From Botryotinia globosa (taxonomy: Eukaryota; Ascomycota; Leotiomycetes; Helotiales; Sclerotiniaceae): 64,000 nucleotides of DNA. The translations under genes were made by a program, and so were the position numbers. Shown here piece by piece: positions 31,534 through 44,644 of this stretch; the first letter of the stretch is position 1, and each line of letters opens with the position of its first letter. The notes under the pieces were generated by a model, which was given only the letters and a program-made list of their open reading frames with translations, was not told where the DNA came from and did no database searches. The stretch spans positions 1,700,501 through 1,764,500 of the forward strand of contig RCSZ01000005.1 in the NCBI GenBank assembly GCA_014898425.1. Direction: 5' to 3'.

Positions 31534-34500
31534 TCAATTTTTTAATATTTCATTCAAGGTCGAGCTCAAGTCACTGGTACGAAGAAGAGAATCACGGCCA
31601 TTAGGATGATCGCCTGCGGTAAGGTATGTAAAAATGCCGATAGCTATCCCAATCAGCAAATGGAAAAAGGGAAACCCTGGATGGTGTTAGTCTGTACTAT
31701 CTATTGTTAATGTTTGAAGGGTGGAAAAGTAACTCACATTGTGGATGAGGAAGAGAGCGATGATGACCCTGGGTAAAACCAGGGAAGTCATGATAGGCCA
31801 AATCATCTCCATGAACAGGGACTACAACTCGAACGAGAGGATTCTTCCAAAGAAAAGAGCGGATAGCTCGGAGAGCCAGAAGAATTTCTGGACTTTGTCC
31901 GGGGATAAAAAAGACATGTGTCTCCAATCCCAACATTAAATAGGCCAAAAAAGCCGTCGAATAATAAATCACTCTTACAGTACGGAAAAAAATGTTCCAG
32001 GTGCGAGAAACTTGTCTGTATAAGAATATTATTCCGTCGATTATCCCTCGGAGAGGAGCAAGGTTCAAACGTAAAACATTGTACAAATCTGATAATTTCT
32101 GTCCTATGTCTGCGAATAATTGGAGAACCATTTCGTATGTGCGCAAAAAAACCCCCATTACTCTGTTGATGAATGGTAATCGGGGCAGTGGAGGCCTCGG
32201 GTGACGGTAATCTTCGAATTGCAAGAACAGCCAATAAGCATATTCCAATAGAGGAAAAATGGTATAGATTGCAAAAAATACGAGAAGAGTCAGAAATTGG
32301 AGAAACAAATAGCGTCCTATTGGTATTCGAGCAACTATTGATCGCCAAACATAACCACCCAATCTGGTAATCTGACCATAAACATAAACGAATGGATAGC
32401 CAAACCGTCGGAACGGGCGGAGAACATAGGCAATCAAGGCGTAGAGCCACATGAATGGGTAAAGGAGAAATGCAAATGGACGGAAAACATATTGAAATAG
32501 ATGACCCAAGACACCGATAAATCGACAGAATGAGTGATAAGCTGAGCGAATTTTACGCGCGACATAGGTGAATAGACGACGTATTCTGTTCGGTGGTCGA
32601 GGAAGATCCTCCTGCGGGGGTGCGGGTTGCCTCCAGGCATGTATGTAGCTCCGTAAAGCTATGAAGAAGCCCGATGCAAGCACGGGAAATAATACCCATG
32701 TGACGAAGAGTGACACCATAGCTGGATCGAAAGATGTCTCTAGGTATGAGATCGCCGAATCGGTAAAGGATGAATCGGAGAACATGGCCACTAATGATGC
32801 AATTGGCTTCAAAATTATAGTGAAAACTTTCGCTATTATTGGGAGAACAGATTCCGCGATTGGTGGAGTGTATCCCGGCTTTTGGTCAGATGATTTCTCG
32901 GTGGTAGAGGAGAAACCGCTCAAAAAACCTATTACAGGACCCAATGGTTTCAGAGCTGTGTTCGCTACTGTCGTCAACGCCGGTAGAAGAGATTCTATCA
33001 TTGGTGCTTTCATTAGTACCGATACTATCTTCGTTCCTATCAATTGAAAGGGGCTGAGTAATGTCATTATTGGCTTCATGACTATTGTCATTATCTTCGT
33101 GATAATCGGCGTAGCAGGTCCTGCCCCTATAAGAAGTGTTCCAGGAATATATGGTTCTGGTGGTGCGAGTCCTTCCCACGCAGTAAGAGCTTCTACTGGA
33201 AGAATAGGTCCCGAAGTTGATCCCGTTAATATTTTCCCAAGCAAGGACCCTTCTAGCGTTTCTGCCAGATTGAGTCCGGATAGTACTTTTCCAAGCATTG
33301 ACACAGACGGTATTTTCTTCGCGTGCTTCCCCAGTCCAGAATCTAGTATTTCCAAGCCCAGTTCAGTGTTTAAGGCTTCGGTTATTCGTTCTGCGAGTTC
33401 TGATTGTGTTAACGTTTTCGCGATTGCCGATTCTACAAACATTGCTGCAAGGTCTGATTTTGCTAATGTTGCTCCTAGCTGTGCAGTTACTAGCCTCTTT
33501 TCTGTATCAGACCCTGTTAATATGTATCCAAGTAAAGACCCTTTCAAAGCTTCCTCGATGCCTCCTCTCCCTACGAGCGATTGATCAAATCCAAATTCTC
33601 CCAACGTTCGGCCAAGTTCCGAGCGCTCTAGCATTTCACTGATACCCAACGATCCTTGTTCTTTTGAAAGATGCGATATCAGTACTGCCTCCCCAAAATT
33701 TGACCCTCTTAATGAGTCTCCAAGCGTTGATTCTGAAAGCGTCTTTTCCACATCTGGGCTTAATTGGAAAGGCTTTGGAACATCATTATATATTCCTGGC
33801 TCTGGCTCTGGTTTCATCGAAATCTTAGGCTGAATTCGGTCGAGTTCTGGTATAATAGAGACGCTTGTATCGCCACCAATGCCAGAAATCCATTCTAACA
33901 TCCATTTGAAGGTTCCTGGGAGATTCAATAAACTCTCGAACATATCCATCACAATTTTCGGTACATCAGATACGTAACCAGTAAAATCCGTAAGCGCGCT
34001 TCGTACGAAATCAAACCATAAGAGCTGGCAGATAAAGAAAACAATCATGAGCGGACGTATATACCGTCGAGCTGGACCTGGCGCTTCTGCAACGGCCCCG
34101 CCGGCCAGATGATATAGAATGGCAGACGGAATAAAAAAACAAAGGAAGCCAAGTAGGAATCCCCATTCATTGGGTAGGAGATTCCACATTCTTGTGGAAA
34201 CGACATATTCCGCGGTGGCATCATACAAGCCAGACATGTATGCTCTTGAAGTTGTGACTGAATCAAGGGCTGATTCCCTCCCGCGAGCAAAGGTTTCAAA
34301 CCATGGACCAAAAAAGTTACGGAGAACAGTCATCGCTAGATCATACAATCTTACGATCCCCAGCCAGCCAAGGATCCCGAAGAAGTATGAGGACAACGCA
34401 TCTCGCCAAGAGTAAAAAAGATTCCGAATATTAGGCAAAAACCACCAATCTACCTCCTCGTCAGCCCCAACGGAGAACAGTTTGTAAAAGCCCCATGTAA

Positions 34501-36057
34501 GGATAAAAGGAACTCCCAGCGCCACCGCGTAAAACGGAATGTAATAGAGAGCGGAGTAGAAGAGCCATTTGTAGAACTTCCACACTTTTCGCCAGGTGAG
34601 TTTTCCTCCGAGTATGCCGCGCGATCTCGGAGGCGGTCTGTCCAAATCTTCATCACTGTAGACTCTTTCTAGCTTCCCAGGATCAGGCTCTTGCTTCTCC
34701 AATTCTGGTAACTCCAGATATATTTGTTCTGGACATTTATTAACCTGGACCGGGCTTGGGAATGGGTACCCTTCGACCTCAAGATACGGGTGATCTGTTT
34801 CGAGATTTGCAGGATGTTCAATTTGCACATATATAACAAGCCTACATCTGACCAGTTTGACCTGCTTTTCGAGCTCGTTTAGAACTTTTAGGTCTTTTGG
34901 TGGCACGGGAATGCCCCCAAAGAGATACTTCGACATGTCTGAGATATGATGCAAAGCTGGGTCGGCTTTATAATGTTTCCAGAAAGAAAAAGGGAGGCAA
35001 GGAATAGTGGGGTGTGGCAAAGGTGTATAATCTTCCAATGTTTCTATTTGAATGTCCGTCCATGTCATGGAAGCAACCTCAACTGCTAATTCCGCAGCTC
35101 TTTCGTAAAGGATCTCAACTTCATGTTCGTCGATTTTGTCGATGGTCGGCAGCCAAAGATCCTGTGCTTCGCTTCTCAACCATTGTCTTGCTCGAGCTTG
35201 TGCTACTCTCCGAATCTTGCCATTTGTTCTGGCTGCGATGCTCTTACTATGGCTATACTCCTCTTGAGGCCTAAGTAATCTAAGGGTATGCGCCCGGAAG
35301 GATTTAGCGACAAGCTGGTTTTGTAGAGATTCATCTATGTGATAATACATTAGACGGTTAACTTGTTCATTTCAGCTGATTATTACTTACGTTGGAGTAA
35401 ATTATGATATAATTTGTCGACAGGATTATGCGGACCGTCCACTGACCCATTCAGATTTTTTACATCATCCAAGAAGAAGAAGGGATTCTTCAAAATCGTC
35501 GTCGCAATATGATGAAACAGGGACGCAGCAATCAAATCCTCGCGTAGATTTTGCTTACTATACCCAGCGAGAGGGGATTCGATAGCCTTGTGGTCAAAGA
35601 GATTTTGGAAATCAATCAAGCCACGCAAGAAAGGCTTTGGTTTATGATAATAATCGATGGGGGGATCTGACTTTTCGTTCCGCGCATGACTTGCGATTCG
35701 TTTTGCAATCGAGTCAATGCTGTGACCATCCCAAAACAAATCATTGTATTTCGACTGTATGTCGAGCTCGTCGGATTCTTTTGGGGGAGCTACTTTTGGC
35801 AAGGTCCTGTCGTAGCCATGTTTTGCATTGAACCACTGGCTCAAATCTCCCCATATTTGCTTAACAGGTCCATCCGACACAGCGTACTCATAAGCTGCAT
35901 CGCCGAGATCCAATTCAAAATTATGGAGGCCAACATCTGGAGATGGGTTGGCATTTTTGCCCTTGTAAACTTCCTTGATAAAATTCTGTAGCCCCGGACT
36001 CCTCAAAAAATCTGGTAACGGCTCGCGATGCCATTCAGAACCCTCGGACTCTGCCAT
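31534..36057 (-). CDS. Very large multi-pass membrane protein of unknown function
   Basis: Exons 36057-35391, 35334-31738 and 31676-31534 join in phase to 1468 aa. The N-terminal 220 residues are soluble (FLRSPGLQNFIKEVYKGK, DLGDAAYEYAVSDG). Then come several groups of hydrophobic helices: around residues 480-520 (WLFYSALYYIPFYAVALGVPF), 560-600, 640-700 (NEWGFLLGFLCFFIPSAILYH, IRPLMIVFFICQLLWF), and a second cluster after about residue 1100 (SLFVTWVLFPVLASGFFIAL, FLLYPFMWLYALIAYVLRPF, FLQFLTLLVFFAIYTIFPLLEYAYW). Between them, residues about 750-930 form a repeat region built on S-x-L-G-x-x-L. The last exon adds FPFFHLLIGIAIGIFTYLTAG. I use the ATG at 36057; upstream only a TTG continues. I know of no characterised homologue. 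It may be a fungal-specific endomembrane protein. Confidence 0.8.
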
Positions 36058-37150
36058 ATTATCGAGAATTGATTCGGGCGGCGTTTTGTTGAAGATAATA
36101 CAATACCAGTTCAATTTATCTAGTGTTTTTGAAGCTTGTTAAAATTACTCGAATAAAGTAACATTCAGAGCTGTGCTCAAAGAAGTCTTTGTTGGTAGAA
36201 TGCGGCCTCGAAGTCGTTTCAACACATTCCTAGAGCTAAAACTCTTGTTCTCTTTGACGAAGAGCAAATAAACTCGGCATTGTGCCATCCGTCTTTCATA
36301 CAAAGCTGTCTCTAGTGACCGGAAATGTTTAGATCTCTTGATTGCTGCAATTTGCTAAAGATGTAAAGAGGAGCCGAGAGAAAATCCTGGCTAATAGATC
36401 AGTACGAAAGTGTAGTATCTATCAAATTGGGAGCTCTCTGTCATTTTAGAGCAATATGATACCACTATAAACAACGGAAAGAGATCGACGGGTAGTTTAT
36501 GACAAGTGTGAATTGGTCAATATACTACATCAATGGTGGCCGTTTGTGGAGTGCGATAACGAAGCTTCAGTGAAATTGTTCGGAATTCCAGTAAAATCAA
36601 TTTTATAGAAATTTGGATGGCAGTTTGTAGTTGCACGACAAATGGCCCTATCTGACTATCCAACTGCCTAGCGTCAATCGTACATATCATATTGATCAGA
36701 CAATTGTTTTCTGAATAGCCAGAAAACCATTGAAGATTCTGATTTGGAAAAATTGGATAAATACACTTTATGCAGTTCAAGAAATATGTGAGATTCGAGT
36801 CTGATATGCTTAACACAGAGAGTCCAGCAATTCAGATTCTGATCCTAAGAGAATATCGTGTACCGGGAACCAGAGACCAGCAACCTCACATCTGCAATGT
36901 GTAGAGCTACAGCCCTGTGGTGTTGTTTGTAACTTACTCTCTACACGCAAGAATTCTTGTTTTGATAGAATGAGGTGCCAACTAGGCTACATGAAAAGTA
37001 TCCTGCATTTTCTGTATAATGGTATCAAGTTTTAGGAAACGCCAAATAGACCATACCCGCCCAGCCCAATAACGCCTTATCATCATGCCCCCCCACCCAC
37101 TAATACAATTATCCGAAGCGAGCCTGAACTAGAACACCCTGAATCCCCAT
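36058..37150. other. Intergenic region
   Basis: About 1.1 kb between two minus-strand genes; promoter of the large membrane protein. The minus ORF at 36517-36816 is not recognisable and I do not support it. Confidence 0.5.
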
Positions 37151-38090
37151 TTATTTCCCCAATAGCATCTTCAAAACCATGACTACTAAGCATAAAAATA
37201 TCCCAACAATAGCCCGATCGACCCATACCGGTACACCTTCATCTGACTGAACACGAGCTTGTGCCATTTGTCTTTGAGCTTGAGGATTCTGAGGAAGTGG
37301 TATCGTAGCTGTGGGTTGAGGTACCGTTTGCGCTGGCCTCGCAGGTGGATACTCACTCTCAGCCTGTTCCGGCTTTACTTCCTCCGTGGATTTACTGTTC
37401 CCTTCATCTATTTCCTGGTTTGATCCCGTTTCCGCTTTAGTCTCCTTCTTGAGCCCGATTTGCATGTCAGGTGGTACTGTCTCCTCTTCTCTGTTAGAAC
37501 TCGTCCCTTTACCCTCGAGTTCCTTTGCAAGTTGTTCTGCTTCTCCTAAAATCTCCTCGCAGCTCCTTCCACCACAAACGCCGCATTTCCACCTCCTACT
37601 CTCCCCTGCTATTCTCTTTCTAACGCTATCGCTTGCATCAACCCCTCCCAATTGCCCCGAAGGACTGGTTTCCATGAATGATCTGAGAGCTACTAGGGCA
37701 GTTCGTATTCCCCACGCAGGCTGCCATGTTTCCTCATGATGTCCACTTATACTTAAACAGATCTCGCGATTCACCTCAAATCTTCCACTGGGCGTCAAGA
37801 ATCTAAAGGAAGGTGGTCGAAGAGGATATTGGGGAGGCAAAACGATGCGTCCGTGATAGATACCCTCGGCGAAAGATGAGGATGGAGGGCCGCGCAATGT
37901 GAAGTGCCAATCAAACAAATCGGTATCTGAAGCTGGAGAAGCTGTATAGTCTGGAGATGGATGTTGTGAGAGTTCGGCGGCTTCTTTCACTACGCCACTG
38001 ATTAACACATGCGGTGAACGATCGTGGGGTATAGAATGACTTACTGATGCGCTTCAACGTGGGAGATTTGGTATTGAATCCAGGCGCCAT
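37151..38090 (-). CDS. UBC6: Tail-anchored ubiquitin-conjugating enzyme E2 (UBE2J/Ubc6 type)
   Basis: Exons 38090-38045 and 37989-37151 give 294 aa. This E2 works at the ER membrane in degradation of misfolded proteins. The UBC domain starts MAPGFNTKSPTLKRIMKEAAELS and continues DYTASPASDTDLFDWHFTLRGP, GIYHGRIVLPPQYPLRPPSF and the J-type signature NREICLSISGHHEETWQPAW with catalytic Cys93. A cluster WKCGVCGGRSC (near residue 160) follows the core; it could bind a metal and is seen as CGxC-type insertions in some fungal members. The linker is acidic and Pro-rich, and the C-terminus is a single membrane anchor (VDRAIVGIFLCLVVMVLKMLL). The acceptor GTAG at 37990 restores KRIMKEAAEL exactly, which supports the small first exon. 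Confidence 0.94.
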
Positions 38091-39260
38091 GATTGAGGAT
38101 TGATCGGAAATACCTTGTGAATTGAACTTCTGGACTAGAAAGAGAGGTTACCGGACCTGCTCAATGAAGGATCAATACGATATTTAAAGAGTTGTTTGTG
38201 TATAAATGAGTAATGGATTTCTTTAAATAATAAGTGGCTGCCCATTCAACGCTATGGCGTAACTGGACAGGTCGATCGTAGTGACAAGCGCGAAGAGCAT
38301 CAGAGCACATGCCGTAGATAACGATTAACATGTTGCGATAACGTGGCCTTCCATGTGATTACGTAATCACACCTTGGTGGTCACACTTCTCACATGCCAG
38401 TTCATTCCTCGCCAGTTCAAATATAAGAAAGGGGTTGGATGGATCAATATCTAATTCTATCATCCACCTGAACTGCGCTGCCTACCTAGTTATATATCTT
38501 ACTATCTAAGTGTACTTTTGGATTGTAGGATATAAGAACATGTTGGTATTACACAGCAAGATTCGATTTCTCACACTTATTAGTGGTGTACCTAGTAGCC
38601 AAATAGAGTTATTGTCAATCATCAAATCAAACCTTAGCCATATTACACTACATAGCTCACTTCGTTCCAAGTTTTGCCACAGCATTGGTGATTATCACAT
38701 TTACGCATGGCGTCATATTACCCAAGAAAAGAAACAGCTGTACTGTGTCCAATTGTACCTACATTATAGCCAGCTCTTCCATCATAGGTCATACTACACA
38801 CTAGTAGTTCTTGCTCTGGAAGTTTGATGTGTTTGAATAACCAGGGCATCAATATCGGTTTCTTTCACTCTTTAAAATATGCATTAGTGTGTATATATTG
38901 CTGCTAATTTGAAAATACAAGGGGTAGCAGCCGAGCCAGCCTAGAGCCATGGACAAAACAGGGTGTGAGGAAAAGATGTGAGGAAAAGGGGGTGAAAAGC
39001 AGAGAAGTGTTGAAGCGATTTCAAGGGGAGAGAACATACGAGACGGCCTATAGAGGAATATCCGCGATGACTTTACTCGATCATAGAAATGAAGTGATTA
39101 TTACGAGGAATGATAATATTATAACATGACATATTCCGAGATTCCATATATCCATCCACCCATCCACCGACATTATAAGTATCCAAAGCTTAATCTGTAT
39201 CATACAAAGGACGAAATCGATGATCTCCAGCCCGGAGAAAAATAGTGTAAATCTTGAAAT
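38091..39260. other. Intergenic region
   Basis: About 1.2 kb between the E2 promoter and the PFA3 3' end. Has a CCTACCTAGT motif at 38481. No supported gene; the ORF 38510-38827 is unrecognised. Confidence 0.5.
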
Positions 39261-40812
39261 CTAATCTACATCATCATCGTGTCCATGTACATGCCCATCC
39301 CATCCTCTCGTGTCATCCTTTTGTCGTGCTATCGTATTTCCTAGTAATGTATTCGTAACCACACCAACTCTCTGGGGCCACCCAGCGGCAGCTTTTCTGT
39401 CGAGCACTTTTCTTTCCGCCTCATCTTCGTCACTGCTAATTTCGTAAGGATCTTCATCGCTGTCTCTTGGCTGCAGTGTTTGCATCGAGACGGAGTTTGA
39501 GTCTGCTTCATCCACATATTGATTTGGACTGCGCCCCAAGATTCGGTCTGCTTTGGATTGAGAACGGTTGGATCGGTTGGGTTGTGTGGGATAGGAAACA
39601 TAATGTCTACCAGCTCCCTCTGATCTTGGAAGGGGTACTATTGGAGATGCTGGCTCGCCCCAGCCAGCAGCCCTTTCTCTATTTCTTTGTTCCTCTCTTT
39701 CTCGGGCAAGTTTTTCTCGAGCCTCTAGCCATTTTGGACTTGCCTCCCAACTCCATCCATCTCCAGTGGTAGTAGGTATAGGAACCGCCCATAATAATGC
39801 CTTGGGTCCAAATAAATGCTTGAAGTTCTTCCTCCACCCAAGATCAAATGCGCTAGGTAATTTTTCCGAATCTTGTTCGTCAAGATATTCCTCATATCGA
39901 TCTCTTGCTCGAGCTCTCTCTAATTGTTCGTATGATCCAGGGGCTTGATCTTCAGGAATGTGTTGATGTTGCATAGTCTTTCTCAATGGGGACAAATATC
40001 TCGTCTTCTCGAGGCACTCAATTGTCGTTTGACCGCGGGATGATAGTAAAATGTGCCATCCTGTAAAACCTGCCAAGACCAATCCTATAATCCCGGAAAT
40101 TACCACTAGCATCACATAATTGACGGGTAACAATGAATCGGTATATTCTCCATCGCTCAATATTTCTCTCCAAACCCAAGTTCCGGAGACTGCGAAACAG
40201 AGAAAACAGAATAATGTTGTATATATCAGGAATAAGAGGAAGGCCTTATAATTTCGCAGTCCAACGCAGGTAGCTAGCCATGGACAATGATGATCCATCT
40301 TTAATACACAAATTCCGCATGTTGAGCAATGGTGCGTTCGATCTGGCTTCCTTGCCTGACATTTCTTGCAATAGCGTAATTCCCCATTCGATTTCACCGT
40401 GAAGTTTGTCGCCACAGGATTGTGTGTCGGAAGGGCGCTATATCCATGGTTTGCGGCCGTGGTAGTTCCTGGACTCGTGAAGACCGCAGCCGTATATGAC
40501 CAATTCAGGAGAAGATATATAATGATTCCCAGAAATGACGTCCCCTTTCCTATGAAATATTAGCTTTGCAAAATTTAATTTGCGACAACAAAGCCTACCT
40601 ATCCAGTGTGTTCTGCTGCCATCTGCCAGAAATCCAATTGTAGTTTCTACCCAGACAGCCCAGGTTGTGATACTGTATACAAATACAAGGGGGAAGTAAG
40701 TTGCGCCAATGCAACAATAACGTTCGCACTTTCTAGCCCATTTTCGAGACATTCTTGAAGGGCCAGGAGATCTAGGAGGACTTGGTGGCGATAGATTAGC
40801 CATGGGATTCAT
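39261..40812 (-). CDS. PFA3: DHHC palmitoyltransferase PFA3
   Basis: Exons 40812-40599 and 40549-39261 give 500 aa. The enzyme S-acylates vacuolar proteins such as Vac8 in yeast. Four membrane spans are visible: two before the catalytic domain (CIGATYFPLVFVYSITTWAVW and TSFLGIIIYLLLNW) and two after (FLLFLIYTTLFCFLCFAVSG and YVMLVVISGIIGLVLAGFTGW). The cysteine-rich domain reads YCKKCQARKPDRTHHCSTCG, then LKMDHHCPWLATCVGLRNYK with the DHHC at residues 157-160. The TTxE motif occurs as QTTIECLE after the last helix. The C-terminal tail is acidic and disordered with DSDEDPYEISSDEDE, longer than in yeast but typical of filamentous fungi. The intron is in phase (codon G split). PFA3 is the closest of the fungal DHHC subtypes; PFA4 and PFA5 differ in the spacing around the CRD. 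Confidence 0.92.
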
Positions 40813-42693
40813 CAGAGAAACATGGCTTTATTGTTCGCATTATTTAAGGAGTTGTTGGAATAACAGACCAGCTGGTGTTTGTGTTCCGTTTAATAGAGGC
40901 TGAGCTTCGCTGATTAAACATAGGTAGGTAGGTACTACTGTGTAGGTAGGCACAAATCGGCCTCCGTAGCCCGGACTTCCGAGAACAAAAGATGAATGAC
41001 AGTGAGACAATTCACACAAACTTTGCTTCACTCACTAATGAATCATCAATGCGAGATTCTGGTTCAATGCCATGAGCAATGATCAATTGGAATTACTTGG
41101 TAGGACCTCGAGATACGGTATTCTTCATCTAACGTTGTATCAGATCACCATCCCTTTGACCTCAGCATCCCAATATTGAACATCGCTAGTTTTGCTATGT
41201 ATACCTGCATAGACATATATAAATGAGATTGTCTCTGTAGTTGGCGAGTAACAGCAGTGTAGGTTCAATATCTACAAGATCTAATGTGTAGTAGTATCAT
41301 TTAGTACTAAGCAGTATCTAATGTATTACATGAACTCTCTACCATCTTGCCACCGCAAGACTCTTGGATTCGGATAGAGATTCTCGGATACTTTGGTGAA
41401 AGCGGAGGGATTGTTCCTCACTTTCTCTACAATTTCTGAAAACCCAGCAGGTGAGCCATACAGTGGTTCTGCTTAATGGCTGAAATGCAGAGAGATTCCG
41501 CTCACGGTGTCTCAACGGATCGTCACTCTTTCCTTTTGACTAGAGATTTGTAAGATATACTTTCTTGAGCATCCGAGCCCGCTTGTACTGAAGATGGAAG
41601 ATATCATGATATCTAGCCATCAGTGGGGTCCTAAGAATTTGAAGTAATCAGAACAGTGGCTGTATGGGAGAAGCACCGTGAATAAGGGATGAGGTCTCGC
41701 TTCGTCGGCATCAGAGAGCATGGTGGCCATCTTCAGTGCTAGCATTTGGTTCCCCTTCTTCTCAGGTATGATTTTCTGTTCTCTTTCGGATTGCTGATCA
41801 ATTTCATTCCTGATTCTTTTGGCTGTTCAGGCATATCATCTGATGTGAAAGGTGGTTGTAGACAGCGAATGTATGACTGATATTCACGTTGTCAGTTTGA
41901 GTAGTCATGTCTTCGAAGAGTAAGCATATCATCATGGTCAAGGAGAAGAATGTGTGTTTGGTTTTGATGAAGGAAGAGGGGTTCCTTTCACTCAACGTGG
42001 ACAAGGAGATTAAATTGACCCAAGTAGCTAGAAGTTTCAGATGAATCTCATTGTGTATTAAAAGAATGAGATGATAGCTACCCACATAGGCGCAGTATAG
42101 CAGCCATTTTATTCACTCTTAGATTTTATATTCATTTCCCCCCTCCTCGTTTCCCCAGCAATTGCCCTCTTATCGTCTAAAATAATCTACCGTCGGCGGA
42201 TTGTTCATTGGTCGGTTATTGTTTTTTTTATTTAGAAAGCTGATATCTCTTGCTGCTGTCGCCGTACCCTTACTAGGTAGGTACCTAGTTTTATTAGCCT
42301 TCTCCCTTTGTTCTTTCCTGATCTGCTTCTTCTGTAACTATCCGACGCGACCACAAGTCAAAACCTCCCACTCCCTTCTCATTTCCTTACACGATAAACA
42401 TTTCTCCGTCAAACTCATATCCTTTGCCTCACGGTTTTCCATACGTGGTGAATTGTATCTTTTTCTTTAATTTCTCTCTGAGGGTGGCTAATGAGCCTTA
42501 TAGAACGTAGCAGTTGATCTCAATACCATCCATGGATCCTTTCTCTCCATTCGATCTTCCTTTCTAAATCAGAATTTCATGTGCCTCGAATCAACAATAT
42601 CATTGTCTACATTAATCCCGATCGTCTTCATGAAAAGTATCAACAAACAGAATACCAAACAACACATTTGATAACAATTAAACTCTCTTCGAC
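40813..42693. other. Long intergenic region between divergent PFA3 and zinc-finger gene
   Basis: About 1.9 kb with no gene I can support. It contains TAGGTAGG clusters (40921-40951 and 42273-42289) and TC-rich stretches in the last 500 bp that suit a promoter and a long 5' leader of the zinc-finger gene. The minus ORF at 41804-42085 is unrecognised. Confidence 0.55.
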
Positions 42694-44644
42694 ATGGACA
42701 CCAAAGACGCAAAGACGGGCGAACCTGATACCAAGGTAGATTGCAGGCTCTGTAACATCAACTTTGAGGATTGGACTGCCTTCCATAACCACAAATTGAC
42801 CCACAGAGATCACATCTGTTGTGACATCTGCAGCACAGACTTTCACACTGAGCAAGGTCTGAAGCGTCATCGAACTCTAGTATGTTACTTTCAATCGATT
42901 TACTGGCTAGTCATGATCGACTGACTCCGACTGACTTCTTATGAAACCCTAGACTCACCCAAAGGAACAAGATCTCAAGTGTATGGCTTGTGGCAAAAAG
43001 TTCATTCGTCTAGGATCTCTAATCAATCACCTTGAACTTGATAGCTGTCGCGCAATCAACCTCGAAGAGAGACATAATCTGGCAGCTAGCAGACGCCAAC
43101 GTCAACAACTGCACGAAAAATTCAAGGCCAATCTAAAGGAGATTGATGACAACGCTGGCCCAAGAACTAGTAATAGCCTTTTAGATTCGCAGGATATTTC
43201 TGTAAATTCTATGGATGTTAAGCCGTTGGCACCAATGTTCAAACCACCGCCACCAAACTTTGAAAGTGAGATAGTTACCAACTTTGAGTTTGGCGGATGG
43301 GAAACTACTAGTAACTCCCCAAATTTTTCTCTTCTTGAAGTTAGCTTACAGTCATTTAGTCCTAGAAGAGGATATACCATCGAATACTCTTAACGAAGCG
43401 ATTACCAATACTGCTCCTGCTCCCGTCATGGAATTACAACCAGAGGAGGACTTGATTTGTTTCGGGGAAGTTGACAAAGCCATGAGTATACCATGGGGAG
43501 GAATTTCAAAAAAGACAACCAGGGAGAAACCAAAGCTCACTGAAGAGGTTCAGTACGAGTATGTCGAAAATTGCTTCCCAATTGCAATTGCACCTTCCAT
43601 GAAAGAGGATAACTTCCCACCTTTGCCAAATGCAAGCCAATTTAGAGACGCCGGCATGAAAGCTCCAAACTACATGGATGCGCCACTCGAGGACTCAAAG
43701 TTTACTTCCATCTGGGACACCAAGCACATAATTGCAAATGCCCGAAAGCCCATTCCCCCACCATCTGCAGAGGCACCTGCCGTGACAGATGTAGCTACTC
43801 GATCTGGTGAACTTCCGCCTCTTCGTATGCGGGCTCTTGTCAACCCTTTACCCGAGAAGGAGTATGCACTGTATGACCCTGAAGACCCTTCTTTCCGTGC
43901 ACAAAGATACTGGGTTGCGTTCACCCGAAAGTACCAGTGTCCTCATCGCTTGTGCAAGTAAGTGATTTCAATTACCCAAATCAAACAATTTTCTAACACG
44001 TTTGAAGGAAAAGTTACGATACTGAAAGAGCCTTCATCCAACATTTACTTTCTACCACACACACTTCAGATAATAGACTTATCTGTCCCAGTTGCTACGT
44101 AAGCGCAACAGATTTCTTCACTTAAAGTTTCCATGTCCCAATATGTGTTCTGTATAACTTGGCATCACTTTAGTTACGGAATATTTTATTCTACATCGCA
44201 CAATGATTCATTCGCAATTCCTTAAAGTTGTCATGGTGTTGTTCAGTGTGGCGTCCATGATTCAAAATTATTGTCTTCATATTCTGTCAGATCATATTTT
44301 CAAATCTGGAATTCGAACAGAAAACGATTTGAAAGTGCTCTAGTGCGCTGTTACTAACAATTTGATAGAGAGGTTTCGGAACGTACACAGCCCTAACGCA
44401 ACATTGCGAGTCTCAAGGAGTTCGTTGCAAAATTCGCGAAGCAGTTAATTACGGTAGAGTCGTCAATGATATCACTGCTAGTGTGGCCGATGTTGTAGGT
44501 AAGCACGAAGACGAAACAGTAAAGTATACCGTCAAGGAGGAAGGATTTGGAGAGTTGGCCAAGAATTATAAGGAAGCCGGAGAAAAGAATGCTAAGAAAA
44601 AGGTAAACTATTGGGCAAATCATGATGCGGAGTTTGAGTGGTAG
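42694..44644 (+). CDS. C2H2 zinc-finger protein
   Basis: Five exons, 42694-42879, 42953-43310, 43360-43957, 44008-44098 and 44369-44644, give 502 aa. C2H2-like fingers are visible: CRLCNINFEDWTAFHNHKLTH, CDICSTDFHTEQGLKRHRTLTH (spanning intron 1), CMACGKKFIRLGSLINHLELDSC, then far downstream CPHRLCKKSYDTERAFIQHLLSTTH and a last CPSCYRGFGTYTALTQHCES. The middle (about residues 170-370) is acidic, Pro-rich and disordered. A 49-bp intron (43311-43359) is needed to join the two middle frames; I chose it by phase and a TTTAG acceptor, so that junction is the least sure. The C-terminus (DITASVADVVGKHEDETVKYTVKEEGFGELAKNYKEAGEKN) is a charged helix ending WANHDAEFEW. Probably nuclear and nucleic-acid binding; function unknown. 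Similar filamentous-fungus proteins are uncharacterised. Confidence 0.85.
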
